Below, one piece after another: positions 1-8,362 of a stretch of DNA of 64,000 nucleotides. Numbering within the stretch: the first letter of the stretch is position 1; each line of letters opens with the position of its first letter. The notes under the pieces are model-generated. The model ran no database searches and had not been told where the DNA came from. It saw nothing but the letters and a program-made list of their open reading frames with translations. The position numbers were made by a program, and so were the translations under genes. The stretch comes from Paractinoplanes brasiliensis (GTDB lineage: Bacteria > Actinomycetota > Actinomycetes > Mycobacteriales > Micromonosporaceae), in NCBI RefSeq assembly GCF_004362215.1, contig NZ_SNWR01000001.1, positions 6,306,001-6,370,000 on the forward strand, in the 5' to 3' direction.

Positions 1-1117
1 GCTGGGTGCCCGGCCGCGACGAGGAGATCAGCAGGTACCGCCCGTACTGGAAGAGCAGCGCGGCGAAGTGCGGGTCGTTCTGTGAGGCGTGCTGAGCGAT
101 CCGTACGTCGGTGGTCTGGTCCGCCGCGGCGGTGCGGCCCAGATCGATCGTGACCCGGCCGAACAACGCCTGATAGTCGGCCACGTGCCGGCTGCGCAGC
201 TGGTCGTACGCGACGGCGCGGGCGGCGTTGAGACGGTTCCGGGCGATGCCCTGGTAGTCGCCGTTCACCGTACGGTAGTTGACGAAGCTGGTGCCGATCG
301 AGACGAGCAGGGTCACGCTGTCGGCGCCCGAGATCCGCAGCGTGCCGCCGGAGCTGGTGACCGAGCCGCCGGCGGCGACGGCGTGCGCCAGGCCGAGGAA
401 CCGGACGCTGCCGGTGACGCCCTCCATGTTGCCCGAGATGCCGTCCACGGCGATGGTGGCGCCGTCGGGGCTCGACATCGTGGTGCGTTGCGGGCTGTCG
501 AAGGTGGCCGTGACGCTGACACCGCCGGCCCGGTCGGCGGTCAGCCGGACCACGATGACCTGGTCGGGCGCGCTGGCGAACACCTCACGCCGGTAGCGCA
601 CGCCGCCCAGCACGTAGCTCACGGAGGCGGTGGCCGTGCTGAGATCGAGCCTGCGGTCGTATTGCGACGCCGTGCCGGTCGGGAAGGCGAGCCGCAGGTT
701 GCCCACGGTCTGATAGGCCAGCTGCCCGCCCGGGTTGCCCATCATCGTCTGGTTGATCAAGTTTTGGGCCTGGCCCCACTGATCCGCGAAGACCAGCCGC
801 CGGATCTCGCCCAGGGCCGCCGCTCCCCGGGGGTTGCTCGAGTCGTACGGGCCGCCGGCCCAGACGGTGTCCTCGTTGAGCTGCAACCGCTCGGCGGCTA
901 CATTGCCGAAGACCATCGCGCCGAGGCGGCCGTTGCCGATCGGCAGGGCGCGCAGCCAGTCGGTGCCCGCCTCCTCGTCGTAGCGCAGCACCAGATCGTC
1001 GGCGGCCGCGGCAGCCGCGGCCGGTGCGCCTCCGGGAGGCCAGGCCTGGGGGACCAGGGCGGTGCCGACGCCGGCGGCTCCGGCGGCAAGAAGCTGCCGT
1101 CGTGTCACATTGCTCAT
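1..1117 (-). CDS. Secreted GH95-type alpha-L-fucosidase, C-terminus cut by window edge
   Basis: About 372 codons are visible and the rest lies beyond the left edge; GH95 enzymes are usually near 750-800 aa. The start is the ATG at 1117, preceded by GGGAG six bases upstream. The N-terminus has a twin-arginine (Tat) signal (VTRRQLLAAGAAG, then a hydrophobic stretch and an Ala-rich cleavage zone), so the enzyme is probably exported folded. Mature residues include WLRALPIGNGRLGAMVFG and LNEDTVWAGGPYDSSNPRG, which I recognise as the conserved N-terminal beta-domain of the GH95 alpha-1,2-L-fucosidase family. The catalytic (alpha/alpha)6 barrel is outside the window, so activity cannot be checked. 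It is divergent from a second secreted glycosidase, which suggests a host- or plant-glycan utilisation locus unrelated to the lipopeptide cluster. Confidence 0.85.
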   Translation of the reverse strand, partial: MSNVTRRQLLAAGAAGVGTALVPQAWPPGGAPAAAAAAADDLVLRYDEEAGTDWLRALPIGNGRLGAMVFGNVAAERLQLNEDTVWAGGPYDSSNPRGAAALGEIRRLVFADQWGQAQNLINQTMMGNPGGQLAYQTVGNLRLAFPTGTASQYDRRLDLSTATASVSYVLGGVRYRREVFASAPDQVIVVRLTADRAGGVSVTATFDSPQRTTMSSPDGATIAVDGISGNMEGVTGSVRFLGLAHAVAAGGSVTSSGGTLRISGADSVTLLVSIGTSFVNYRTVNGDYQGIARNRLNAARAVAYDQLRSRHVADYQALFGRVTIDLGRTAAADQTTDVRIAQHASQNDPHFAALLFQYGRYLLISSSRPGTQ

Positions 1118-1484
1118 GATGATCTCCCGATGTGCCGGCACAGGACGGCCACGCCTCATCGGGATGTTAACATTCACATACTGGAAATCAAGAAGGTCAA
1201 TGCGTGGGTCGGATTGTTTCGCCGTTGTAGCGAATAAGTCCGCCGGAGAAAGTGTTACGTGCGAACCTTTGAGGCCGCCGCTCGGGGGATTTGGGCAGGA
1301 CTTTGTGAGTCTATGACCGATTTGCGGACGCTGGCAATCCCCAAGCGGGGGCTCCCGGAGACATCGATGCTCGTCATTGACGGCGAATTTTGGTTATCGC
1401 TAACTTCGCGATGTGTTTCAGCGGAAACAACCTGCACATCGGCAGAATTCGCGCACCGGCCTTTGGCGAAAGGGAATCGAGCTC
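1118..1484. promoter_or_regulatory. Divergent promoter region of two glycosidase genes, with two palindromes
   Basis: This 367-bp gap is clearly more AT-rich than its surroundings and separates two divergent secreted glycosidase genes. It contains a perfect 10-bp palindrome ATGTTAACAT at 1164-1173 (followed by TCACA), close to the leftward gene. It also holds an inverted repeat TGTTTC-AGCG-GAAACA at 1414-1429, 55 bp before the rightward start. Both resemble the short palindromes bound by LacI- or GntR-type sugar regulators in actinomycetes; that role is inference. No convincing gene is seen in the gap. Confidence 0.55.
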
Positions 1485-3908
1485 ATGACGACACGAGCCG
1501 ACCGGCCCGACCACCGACTTCTTCGCCGCCGAGGGCGATCCCGCGGCTGGACCGGCGCAGCGGCCCTGCTGCTCGCCCTCACCGGCTCGGTGGTCGTGAG
1601 CCCGGCGCCGGCGCAGGCCGCGACCGCCATCACGATCAACGGCTCGTCGGGCGGGCGGGTGTTCGACGGGGTCGGCGCGATCAGCGGCGGTGGCGGCAAC
1701 AGCCGGCTGCTCATCGACTATCCGGAGCCGCAGCGCAGCGACATCCTCGACTACCTGTTCAAACCCGGATACGGCGCGGCCATGCAGATCATGAAGGTGG
1801 AGATCGGCGGGGACACGAACTCCACCTCCGGCGCCGAGCCGAGCCACCAGCACAGCCGCGGCGCTGTCGACTGCAACCGCGGGTACGAGTGGTGGATGAT
1901 GGCCCAGGCCAAGGCCCGCAACCCGGACATCAAGCTGGTCGGGCTGGCGTGGGGCGCCCCCGGTTGGATCGGCAACGGCAACTTCTGGTCGAACGACTCG
2001 ATCGACTACCTGATCGCCTGGCTCGGCTGCGCGACCTCGCACGGCCTGACGATCGACTATCTCGGCGGCTGGAACGAGCGGGGCCGCGACCTCAACTGGT
2101 ACAAGAACCTGCGTACGGCGCTCAACTCGCGCGGATACGCCGGTGTGCGGATCGTGGCCTCGGACGACTTCGGCTGGGGCTCGGCCGACGACGCGCTTCG
2201 CGACCCCGCGTTCGGAGCGGCCGTCTCGGTGTACGGCAGCCACTACGTCTGCGGCTATCGCAGCGCGCAGACCAACTGCCCCAGTTCGGCCAACGCGGTC
2301 AACTCGGGCAAGACGCTGTGGGCCAGCGAGAACGGCTCGGACGACTACAACGGCGGCGCGCCGGCACTGGCCCGCGGCATCAACCGCGACTACATCGACG
2401 GCCGGATGACCGCGTACCTGAACTGGCCGGTCCTCGCCGCGGTCACCCCGAACGTCCCCTGGTCGACCACGGGAGTGGCGGTGGCGCCGCAACCCTGGTC
2501 GGGCTACTACTCGATCGGCCGCAGTGCCTGGGTCATGGCGCACACGACCCAGTTCACCGCCCCGGGGTGGCGCTACCTGGACAGCTCCAGCGGCTACCTC
2601 GGCGGCAATCGCAACAACGGCAGCTACGTCTCGCTGACATCGCCGGGCAACCGCGACTACAGCACGATCATCGAGACGATGGACGCGGGATCGGCCCAGG
2701 ACCTGCAGTTCAGCGTCACCGGTGGGCTGTCGGCCGGGACCCTGCACGTGTTCTCCACCAACGTCCGGTCGAGCAACCCGGCCGACCATTTCGTACGGCG
2801 GGCCGACATCACGCCGTCGAACGGCTCCTTCTCGCTGACGGTGCAGCCCGGCTACGTCTACAGCCTCACGACCACCACCGGGCAGGGCAAGGGAGCGGCG
2901 ACCAGCCCGGCCCAGGGCGCCCTCGCGTTGCCCTACGGTGACGACTTCGATGCCTACCAGACCGGGCGCGAGGCCAAGTATCTGTCGGACCACCAGGGTT
3001 CGTTCGAGGTGACCGGGTGCGCGGGCGGCCGTACCGGCCAATGCGTACGTCAGATGTCGGAGCAGGCGCCGATCTTCTGGACCTCCGGCCACGCCGAGCC
3101 GTTCACCCTGCTCGGCGACGTGAACTGGCGCAACTACACCGTCTCCTCCGATGTGCTGCTGGAGAAGAGCGGCTACGTCCAGCTCGTGGGGCGGGCCGGC
3201 AACTACAACCACGACGGCCCGCAGAACCTCAACGCCTACTACCTGCGGGTGGCCGACAACGGGTCATGGTCCATCCGCAGCAACGACACCAGCGGCAACC
3301 AGCGGACCCTGGCCGGTGGCACCACGGCGGCCCTGGGCACGGGCCGCTGGCACAAACTGGCGCTCACCCTCAACGGCGCCACCCTGACCGCAGCCGTCGA
3401 CGGCGTCACGGTCGGCAGCGCCACGGACTCCGCGTGGGTCGCGGGACAGGTCGGCTACGCCACCGGGCAGGGCGTGACGGCCCAGTTCGACAACCTGACC
3501 ATCACCCCGCTCGGCACCCAGCCCGGACCCACCGGCGAGATCCGCGGCGCGGGCTCGAACCGCTGCCTCGACGTCAACGCGCAGAGCCAGGCCGACGGCG
3601 CGGTCGTGCAGATCTGGGACTGCAACGGCGGCACGAACCAGCGCTGGACTGCCACCTCGACCAGCCAACTGACCGTGTACGGCAACAAGTGCCTGGACGC
3701 CCCGGGGACAACCGCCGGCACGCGGGTCCAGATCTACACCTGCAACGGCGGCGCCAACCAGCAGTGGCGGATCAACGCCGACGGCACCATCACCGGCGTG
3801 CAGTCGGGGCTGTGCCTGGACGTCACCGGTCAGGGGACGGCCAACGGCACGGCTGTCGCCCTGTGGTCGTGCAACGGCGGCAGCAACCAGCGATGGACCC
3901 GGTCGTGA
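1485..3908 (+). CDS. Secreted GH59-type glycosidase (galactocerebrosidase-like) with C-terminal ricin-B lectin domain
   Basis: This 807-aa protein starts at ATG 1485, preceded by AAAGGGA nine bases upstream; the longer reading from 1413 would bury the signal peptide. Residues 1-45 form a long Sec-type signal (basic, then hydrophobic, ending PAPAQA-A). The catalytic part has GGWNERG with Glu198 as likely acid/base and WASENGS with Glu282 as likely nucleophile, the arrangement of GH59 beta-galactosylceramidases. A beta-sandwich/LamG-like stretch follows (about 485-680). The tail (about 685-807) has three ricin-type repeats, each with a CLDV/CLDA motif and QxW ending (NQRW, NQQW, NQRW), typical of CBM13. 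Secreted enzyme acting on beta-galactosides or related glycans; exact substrate unknown. Divergent from the GH95 gene and followed by a hairpin. Confidence 0.85.
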   Translation: MTTRADRPDHRLLRRRGRSRGWTGAAALLLALTGSVVVSPAPAQAATAITINGSSGGRVFDGVGAISGGGGNSRLLIDYPEPQRSDILDYLFKPGYGAAMQIMKVEIGGDTNSTSGAEPSHQHSRGAVDCNRGYEWWMMAQAKARNPDIKLVGLAWGAPGWIGNGNFWSNDSIDYLIAWLGCATSHGLTIDYLGGWNERGRDLNWYKNLRTALNSRGYAGVRIVASDDFGWGSADDALRDPAFGAAVSVYGSHYVCGYRSAQTNCPSSANAVNSGKTLWASENGSDDYNGGAPALARGINRDYIDGRMTAYLNWPVLAAVTPNVPWSTTGVAVAPQPWSGYYSIGRSAWVMAHTTQFTAPGWRYLDSSSGYLGGNRNNGSYVSLTSPGNRDYSTIIETMDAGSAQDLQFSVTGGLSAGTLHVFSTNVRSSNPADHFVRRADITPSNGSFSLTVQPGYVYSLTTTTGQGKGAATSPAQGALALPYGDDFDAYQTGREAKYLSDHQGSFEVTGCAGGRTGQCVRQMSEQAPIFWTSGHAEPFTLLGDVNWRNYTVSSDVLLEKSGYVQLVGRAGNYNHDGPQNLNAYYLRVADNGSWSIRSNDTSGNQRTLAGGTTAALGTGRWHKLALTLNGATLTAAVDGVTVGSATDSAWVAGQVGYATGQGVTAQFDNLTITPLGTQPGPTGEIRGAGSNRCLDVNAQSQADGAVVQIWDCNGGTNQRWTATSTSQLTVYGNKCLDAPGTTAGTRVQIYTCNGGANQQWRINADGTITGVQSGLCLDVTGQGTANGTAVALWSCNGGSNQRWTRS

Positions 3909-3987
3909 CCGGCCGGGGGCGGAGCCGAAGGGCGAGCGCTGACACCGAAAGCGTGACTCGAACGTGCGGGCGCCGCCCCCGGGTCAC
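3905..3987. terminator. Long inverted repeat after the GH59 gene
   Basis: CCGGGGGCGG (3913-3922) is repeated inverted as CCGCCCCCGG (3973-3982). The pairing can be extended by GTGACC/GGTCAC at the outer ends with a 3-nt bulge. The loop is about 50 nt, long for an intrinsic terminator. It overlaps the stop codon of the glycosidase and lies between convergent transcription units, so it could serve both. Confidence 0.5.
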
Positions 3988-4190
3988 ACTTCGAGGCCGT
4001 CGTACATGTCGGCGAGGGTGAGAAACGGTCGGAGTTGGTCGGGTTCCGCCGTTCGGGCCGGTCGCACCGCGATGATCTCTGTGGTGGGGCGGGAGCGGGT
4101 GGCCGAACGGGGGAGCGATGGCGCACGGGGTCGCGAAACTGTGCCGTCGTCGTTGGGCTGCTTGTTCCGCTTCACCGGCTGCGCCGGCAC
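3984..4190 (-). CDS. Small hypothetical ORF (68 aa), doubtful
   Basis: A GTG at 4190 with GTGGAG eight bases upstream opens a 68-codon frame. About 80% of its third positions are G or C, lower than the surrounding genes. The basic, Pro/Arg-rich N-terminal half is low-complexity. The C-terminal half (EIIAVRPARTAEPDQLRPFL, then LADMYDGLEV) looks more protein-like. I recognise no family. It could be a real small gene, the remnant of a larger one, or chance. Outside it, the 3909-4248 gap holds only the two inverted repeats listed. Confidence 0.2.
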   Translation of the reverse strand: MPAQPVKRNKQPNDDGTVSRPRAPSLPRSATRSRPTTEIIAVRPARTAEPDQLRPFLTLADMYDGLEV

Positions 4191-4222
4191 GGCAGGCGCT
4201 CCACCGGCTGCAGAGGCGGGAG

Positions 4223-4239
4223 CTTCACCGGGTGTGAAG
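4223..4239 (-). terminator. Short hairpin after the NB-ARC/TPR regulator
   Basis: CTTCAC-CGGGT-GTGAAG, a 6-bp stem ten bases past the stop codon of the leftward regulator. It is weak and lacks a T-run, so it is only a candidate terminator. Confidence 0.3.
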
Positions 4240-4248
4240 GCAGCAGCT

Positions 4249-7014
4249 CTACCGCTCCGCCAGAAGGAGGCGGAGGCCGTCGGCCTCGTACATGCCGTTC
4301 TCGGTGTAGAGGCGCAGCGCCCGCTCGAAGAACCCGCGGGCGGAGGCGCGATCGCCCTGCTGGTCGAGGGTGTGGCCGAGGCCCGTGAACGCCCGGGCCC
4401 GCTGCTCGGTCATGCCGTCATCACCGGTGACGGTCAGGGCCGCCTCGAAGTGGGCGATCGACGCCTCCAGCCGACCGGCCGCGCGGGTCGCCTCGCCGAG
4501 GCCGTTGAGGATGTCGGCCTCCGAGACGCGGTCGCCCACGTCCCGCTTGATCGCCAGGGCCTGTTCGTGACAGTCGATGGCCCGTACGGGGTCACCGAGG
4601 CGGGTGTGGACCAGCCCGAGGGCGTCGAGGGCATCGGCCTCGAAGGTGCGGTTGCCGAGCCGCCGGCTCAACGCCAGCGCCTCGCGCCCGTGCTTCAGGG
4701 CGTCGTCGAGCCGGCCGCACCGCGTTTCGAGGGTGGCCATGTTGCTCAGGGCCTTGGCGGCGCTGTCGAGGTCGCCGACCTCCCGGTGGAGCGCGAGCGC
4801 CCGGGTGAGGTAGTTGATCGCCGCGTCGAAACGGCCGAGCGTGCCCTCGTTGTAGCCGAGGTTGTGCAGGGCCCGGCCCTCACCGATCCGGTCGTCGGCT
4901 TCGAGGTAGAGCGCGTGCGCCTTCTCGTAGTGCACCTTCGACGCCGCGGGACCGCGGTGGTAGAACTCGAGGTTGGCCCGGTTGATCACCGCGTGGGCCT
5001 GACCACGGACGTCGTTGATGCCGCGGAACAGTTCGGCCGCCCGGTCGAGACGGTCGGCGGCGGGTTCGACCCGGCCGAGAAAGGTGTACGCGACACCCTG
5101 GGCGGACAGGGCTTTGGCTTCGGCGCGGGCGTCACCGGCCGCGCGGGCGGCCGCGGCGGCCCGCTCGTTGATGGCCAGCAGGTCGCGGTGGCTGGTGTAG
5201 AGCAGGTGGTAGAACAGCACCTCGGCCAGGCGGGTGGTGTGGGCCGGCCGGCCGTGGTCGGCGGCGTACGCGGCCACGACCATCAGCGTGGAGTGCTCGG
5301 CGCCCAGCCACGCCGATGCGGCATCCGGGCCGCTCAGCGCCGGTGCGGCCGTCGTGGTCGGCGGGGCCGCGGGCCGGCGGTCGGCGCCCGTGGGGTACAG
5401 GATCGTCATCGCGGTCACGGTGGTGGCCAGGTAGTGGTCGAGCAGACTGGTGAGGGCGGCCCGGCGTGCGGCGGGACGCTCGTGTTCGAGGGCGCGCTCG
5501 GCGGCGTGCAGACGGATCAGGTCGTGCTGGGTGTACCGGTCGTCGCCCGCGAGCGTGAGCAGGTGGTCGTCGTGCAGCTGCCGCAGCCCGGCGCGGACCG
5601 TCTCCACGTCATCGCCGGTCAGCGCGGCGGCCGCGTAGGCGTCGAAGTCCTCCGCCGGGTGCAGCGCCACCAGCCGGAGCAGACGTTGCCGCTCGGCGTC
5701 CAGGTTCTGGTAGGACCGGTCGAGGGCGAGGGCCACGCCGTCGTCCAGCCGCCCTGTCCGGCGGCGTTCGTCGAGCCGGTCGGCGTGGTCGGCCAGCGAC
5801 CAGTCCGGTCTCGCCCGCACCTGCGCCGCGACCAGGCCCAGTGCGAGCGGCAGCCGTCCACACAGTTCCGTGATGCGGGCCGCGGCGTCCAGGTCGTCGC
5901 GGACGGCCGTGGCGCCGACCTCGTCGGTCAGCATGCGCAGCGCCTCGGGCTCGCCGAACACCTCCAGGCTCAGCGAGACGGCCGGGCGGAGCGCGTCGAG
6001 ACTGCGACGGCTGGTGACCAGGACCGCGCAGCCCGGCGTGGCCGGCAGCAGGGGCCGCACCTGGTCGGCGTCGGCCGCGTTGTCCAGCACGATGAGCGTA
6101 CGGGTGCCGGAAAGCCGCTCGTGGTAGAGCCGCCGGCAGGCCGCCAGGTCGTGCGGGATGTTCGAGCCGGGGACGCCGAGAAGCCGCAGGAAGCCGTCCA
6201 GCACTGCGACCGGGTCGGCGGGCGGGTGGCCCGGGTCAGGATCGAATCCGCGTAAACTGACGAAAAGAGTTCGGTCGTATCCGAGCAGATGCGCCGCCCG
6301 TACGGCCAATCGGGTTTTCCCGACCCCGGCCATGCCCTGGATCGCGGCGATCACGACCGGGCCGTTGGTGCTCAGCGCCTCCCGTAGCCGGCGCAATTCG
6401 TCCGTACGCCCGGTGAACAGCGCCGGCTCCGGCGGCAGGGTCGCGTGCACGCGTACCTGAGAGGCCGCCCACTGCTTGCCGTCGACGGCCTGCAGCGCCT
6501 GTTGCCATTGCGCAAGATAGCGGGGATCGGTGTGCAACACCTGGACGATCGCTGTGACCAGTTCCGTGTTGAGCCGGCGCCGTCCCGGCCGGAAGCAGTC
6601 GCCCACGGTGTTCCGGCCGACCCGCTCGCTACCCGGCCGGACGGCGTTGACCAGGGAGGTTATCCGCGCGTAGGACGGATTGCCGGCCCATTCCTTGAGC
6701 CGGCCGAGCCGCTCGGCCAGCTCGTCCATCGTCACCGCCACCCCAGGGTCGGGTGGCTGCCGCCCGCCGTCACGTGGCGCCTGCGCGGCCAAGGCCAGCC
6801 GCACGGCCCGGTGCAAGGTCGCCCGGCTCGGCAGGCGGGCGCCGCCGGCATTCGCCACCATCTCGCGGTGCAGCGCGGACACGTTGCCGCCCCAGTGTGC
6901 CAACCGCTCGAGCAATGCGGCATCGACGACGAACCCTTGGCGGTCCAACAGTGGCAGTCCCCTGATCGGCCTCTTCGGGCTACCACTATGCGGCACGGAC
7001 GCCCATCGCGACAA
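4249..7014 (-). CDS. NB-ARC/TPR (AfsR-like, STAND) transcriptional regulator
   Basis: Up to 921 aa. An N-terminal helical, HTH-like region (about 25-190) is followed by an NB-ARC ATPase with P-loop GMAGVGKTRLA (about 226-236), the hydrophobic Walker-B strand TLIVLDNAAD, GLPLAL-type GRLPLALGLVAA and a winged-helix part. From about residue 560 to the C-terminus there are tetratricopeptide repeats (GRALHNLGYNEGTLGRFDAA, ALDALGLVHTRLGDPVRA and similar). Such proteins act as nucleotide-switched activators of secondary-metabolite genes. The start is uncertain: the frame opens at a TTG (7014) without a good RBS, and a TTG at 6948 follows AGGGGA. It lies 24 bp after the P450 stop on the same strand, so the two may be co-transcribed. 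Target genes unknown. Confidence 0.8.
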   Translation of the reverse strand: MSRWASVPHSGSPKRPIRGLPLLDRQGFVVDAALLERLAHWGGNVSALHREMVANAGGARLPSRATLHRAVRLALAAQAPRDGGRQPPDPGVAVTMDELAERLGRLKEWAGNPSYARITSLVNAVRPGSERVGRNTVGDCFRPGRRRLNTELVTAIVQVLHTDPRYLAQWQQALQAVDGKQWAASQVRVHATLPPEPALFTGRTDELRRLREALSTNGPVVIAAIQGMAGVGKTRLAVRAAHLLGYDRTLFVSLRGFDPDPGHPPADPVAVLDGFLRLLGVPGSNIPHDLAACRRLYHERLSGTRTLIVLDNAADADQVRPLLPATPGCAVLVTSRRSLDALRPAVSLSLEVFGEPEALRMLTDEVGATAVRDDLDAAARITELCGRLPLALGLVAAQVRARPDWSLADHADRLDERRRTGRLDDGVALALDRSYQNLDAERQRLLRLVALHPAEDFDAYAAAALTGDDVETVRAGLRQLHDDHLLTLAGDDRYTQHDLIRLHAAERALEHERPAARRAALTSLLDHYLATTVTAMTILYPTGADRRPAAPPTTTAAPALSGPDAASAWLGAEHSTLMVVAAYAADHGRPAHTTRLAEVLFYHLLYTSHRDLLAINERAAAAARAAGDARAEAKALSAQGVAYTFLGRVEPAADRLDRAAELFRGINDVRGQAHAVINRANLEFYHRGPAASKVHYEKAHALYLEADDRIGEGRALHNLGYNEGTLGRFDAAINYLTRALALHREVGDLDSAAKALSNMATLETRCGRLDDALKHGREALALSRRLGNRTFEADALDALGLVHTRLGDPVRAIDCHEQALAIKRDVGDRVSEADILNGLGEATRAAGRLEASIAHFEAALTVTGDDGMTEQRARAFTGLGHTLDQQGDRASARGFFERALRLYTENGMYEADGLRLLLAER

Positions 7015-7038
7015 AGCGGACGGGCGCGTTCGGGTGGA

Positions 7039-8304
7039 TCAGGCGGCCGTGAAGGTTACCGGCAGGCGTTTGAGGAAGCGGAAGTTGACGCTCTCCAGCC
7101 AGTCCTGCTCGGTTTCCGCCAGACGCAGGTCACGGGTGCGGCGCAGCAGGGTGGTGAGGGCGATCTCGATCTCGGCCAGGGCCAGCGCGCCGCCGAGGCA
7201 GTAGTGGATCCCGTGGCCGAACGAGAGATGGTCGGCAGCACGACGGCGTAGGTCGAGGCGGTCGGGGTCGGGGTAGTGCAGCGGGTCGCGGTTGCCGGAG
7301 CCGAGCACCAGGGCGACGGATTCTCCCTCGGCGATGTGCCGGCCGCCGATCTCGAGGTCCTGCAGGGCCACCCGCGACGTGAACTGGACGGACGAGTCGT
7401 AGCGCAGCAGCTCGTGGGCGGCCCCGGCGCCCACGTCGGGGTCGTCGCGCAGCAGTCGCAGCTGGTCGGGGTGGTCGAGGAGGGCCAGGACGGCGTTGCC
7501 GATGAGATGGGTGGTGGTGGCCTGGCCCGCGTCGATGAGCAGCAGGAAGTTCGCGAAGACCTCGTCGTCGGTGTACTCGGCGCGATCGAGCCGGCCGGCG
7601 ATCATCCGGCTGAACATGTCGTCGGCTGTGCCGGCTCGTCGCGCCGCGGCGCCGTGGTCGAACTCGGCGCGAAGTGCCTGGATCCGCGGCACCTCGGCCT
7701 GGGACTGGGTGAAGAACTCGTGCAGCAGGCCCTGCCAGTTCTCCAGCAGCGCTGTGCCGGGACCGTCCACGCCGGCCAGGCGGGCGATGACCGTCCGGCT
7801 GAGCGGCTCGGAGAAGTCGCGGATCACGTCCATCCGGCCGGTTGGCAGGACCCGGTCGAGCAACTCGTCTGCCACCGTCTGCACCAGCGGGCGCATCTCG
7901 CGGATGAACCGGGGGGTGAGGCCGGGCTTCATGAGGTTGCGCAGGCGGGTGTGCCGGGGCGGCTCGGTGAACAGCATCATGTCGGACAGCGCCTGTTTCA
8001 GCGGGGCCATGCCTGTGCGGGCGGTGGCGGGCAGCTGGTCGTAGAAGGACTGGATCCGCGCGCCGGAGAGCCGGTTGTCCCTCGACAGGGCCGAGATCTC
8101 GTCGTAGCCGAGCACCAGCCACGTCCGCATCCAGTCGTCCCACTGCACCGGCCCGGATTCGCGCAGCTGCCGGTAGAAGTCGTAGGGATCCGCAGCGTCC
8201 AGTTCGTAGAGCCGCAACAGGCTCACAGTGCCGACGTTGTCCACCCGGCCACCGAACCGGGCGCCGCTATATTTTGTCCCTGCTCGCCGTTCGTCCGGCG
8301 GCAT
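7039..8304 (-). CDS. Cytochrome P450 monooxygenase
   Basis: Up to 421 aa, the usual size of a soluble bacterial P450. It has the I-helix segment LLLIDAGQATTTHLI, the K-helix ExxR as ELLRY, and the heme-ligand loop FGHGIHYCLGG with Cys369 (counted from 8304). The sequence style is that of CYP105/107-like actinomycete enzymes, which need a separate ferredoxin and reductase; none is seen nearby. The first 26 codons look unlike P450 sequence, and a terminator ends only about 13 bp before 8304. The true start may therefore be GTG 8244 or 8226, with the promoter inside the annotated N-terminus (a TATAG at 8271-8267 on this strand). It may oxidise the lipopeptide (for example a beta-carbon), but it lies about 4 kb outside the core genes. 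Confidence 0.85.
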   Translation of the reverse strand: MPPDERRAGTKYSGARFGGRVDNVGTVSLLRLYELDAADPYDFYRQLRESGPVQWDDWMRTWLVLGYDEISALSRDNRLSGARIQSFYDQLPATARTGMAPLKQALSDMMLFTEPPRHTRLRNLMKPGLTPRFIREMRPLVQTVADELLDRVLPTGRMDVIRDFSEPLSRTVIARLAGVDGPGTALLENWQGLLHEFFTQSQAEVPRIQALRAEFDHGAAARRAGTADDMFSRMIAGRLDRAEYTDDEVFANFLLLIDAGQATTTHLIGNAVLALLDHPDQLRLLRDDPDVGAGAAHELLRYDSSVQFTSRVALQDLEIGGRHIAEGESVALVLGSGNRDPLHYPDPDRLDLRRRAADHLSFGHGIHYCLGGALALAEIEIALTTLLRRTRDLRLAETEQDWLESVNFRFLKRLPVTFTAA

Positions 8305-8316
8305 AGAAAACCCGTA

Positions 8317-8351
8317 GCGGGATCCGCGACCGTCGAGGCCACGGATCCCGC
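8317..8351 (-). terminator. Hairpin terminator after the SARP-ATPase operon
   Basis: Perfect 10-bp inverted repeat, GCGGGATCCG (8317-8326) and CGGATCCCGC (8342-8351), with a 15-nt loop. It begins 12 bp past the stop of the P-type ATPase gene. It separates that operon from the P450, implying the P450 has its own promoter. Confidence 0.6.
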
Positions 8352-8362
8352 CGGACGGGTCG

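Noticed and set aside
89..1237. 382-codon plus-strand frame at the left edge
   Set aside because: The minus strand encodes a clear GH95 fucosidase with Tat signal over the same bases; the plus frame has no domain.
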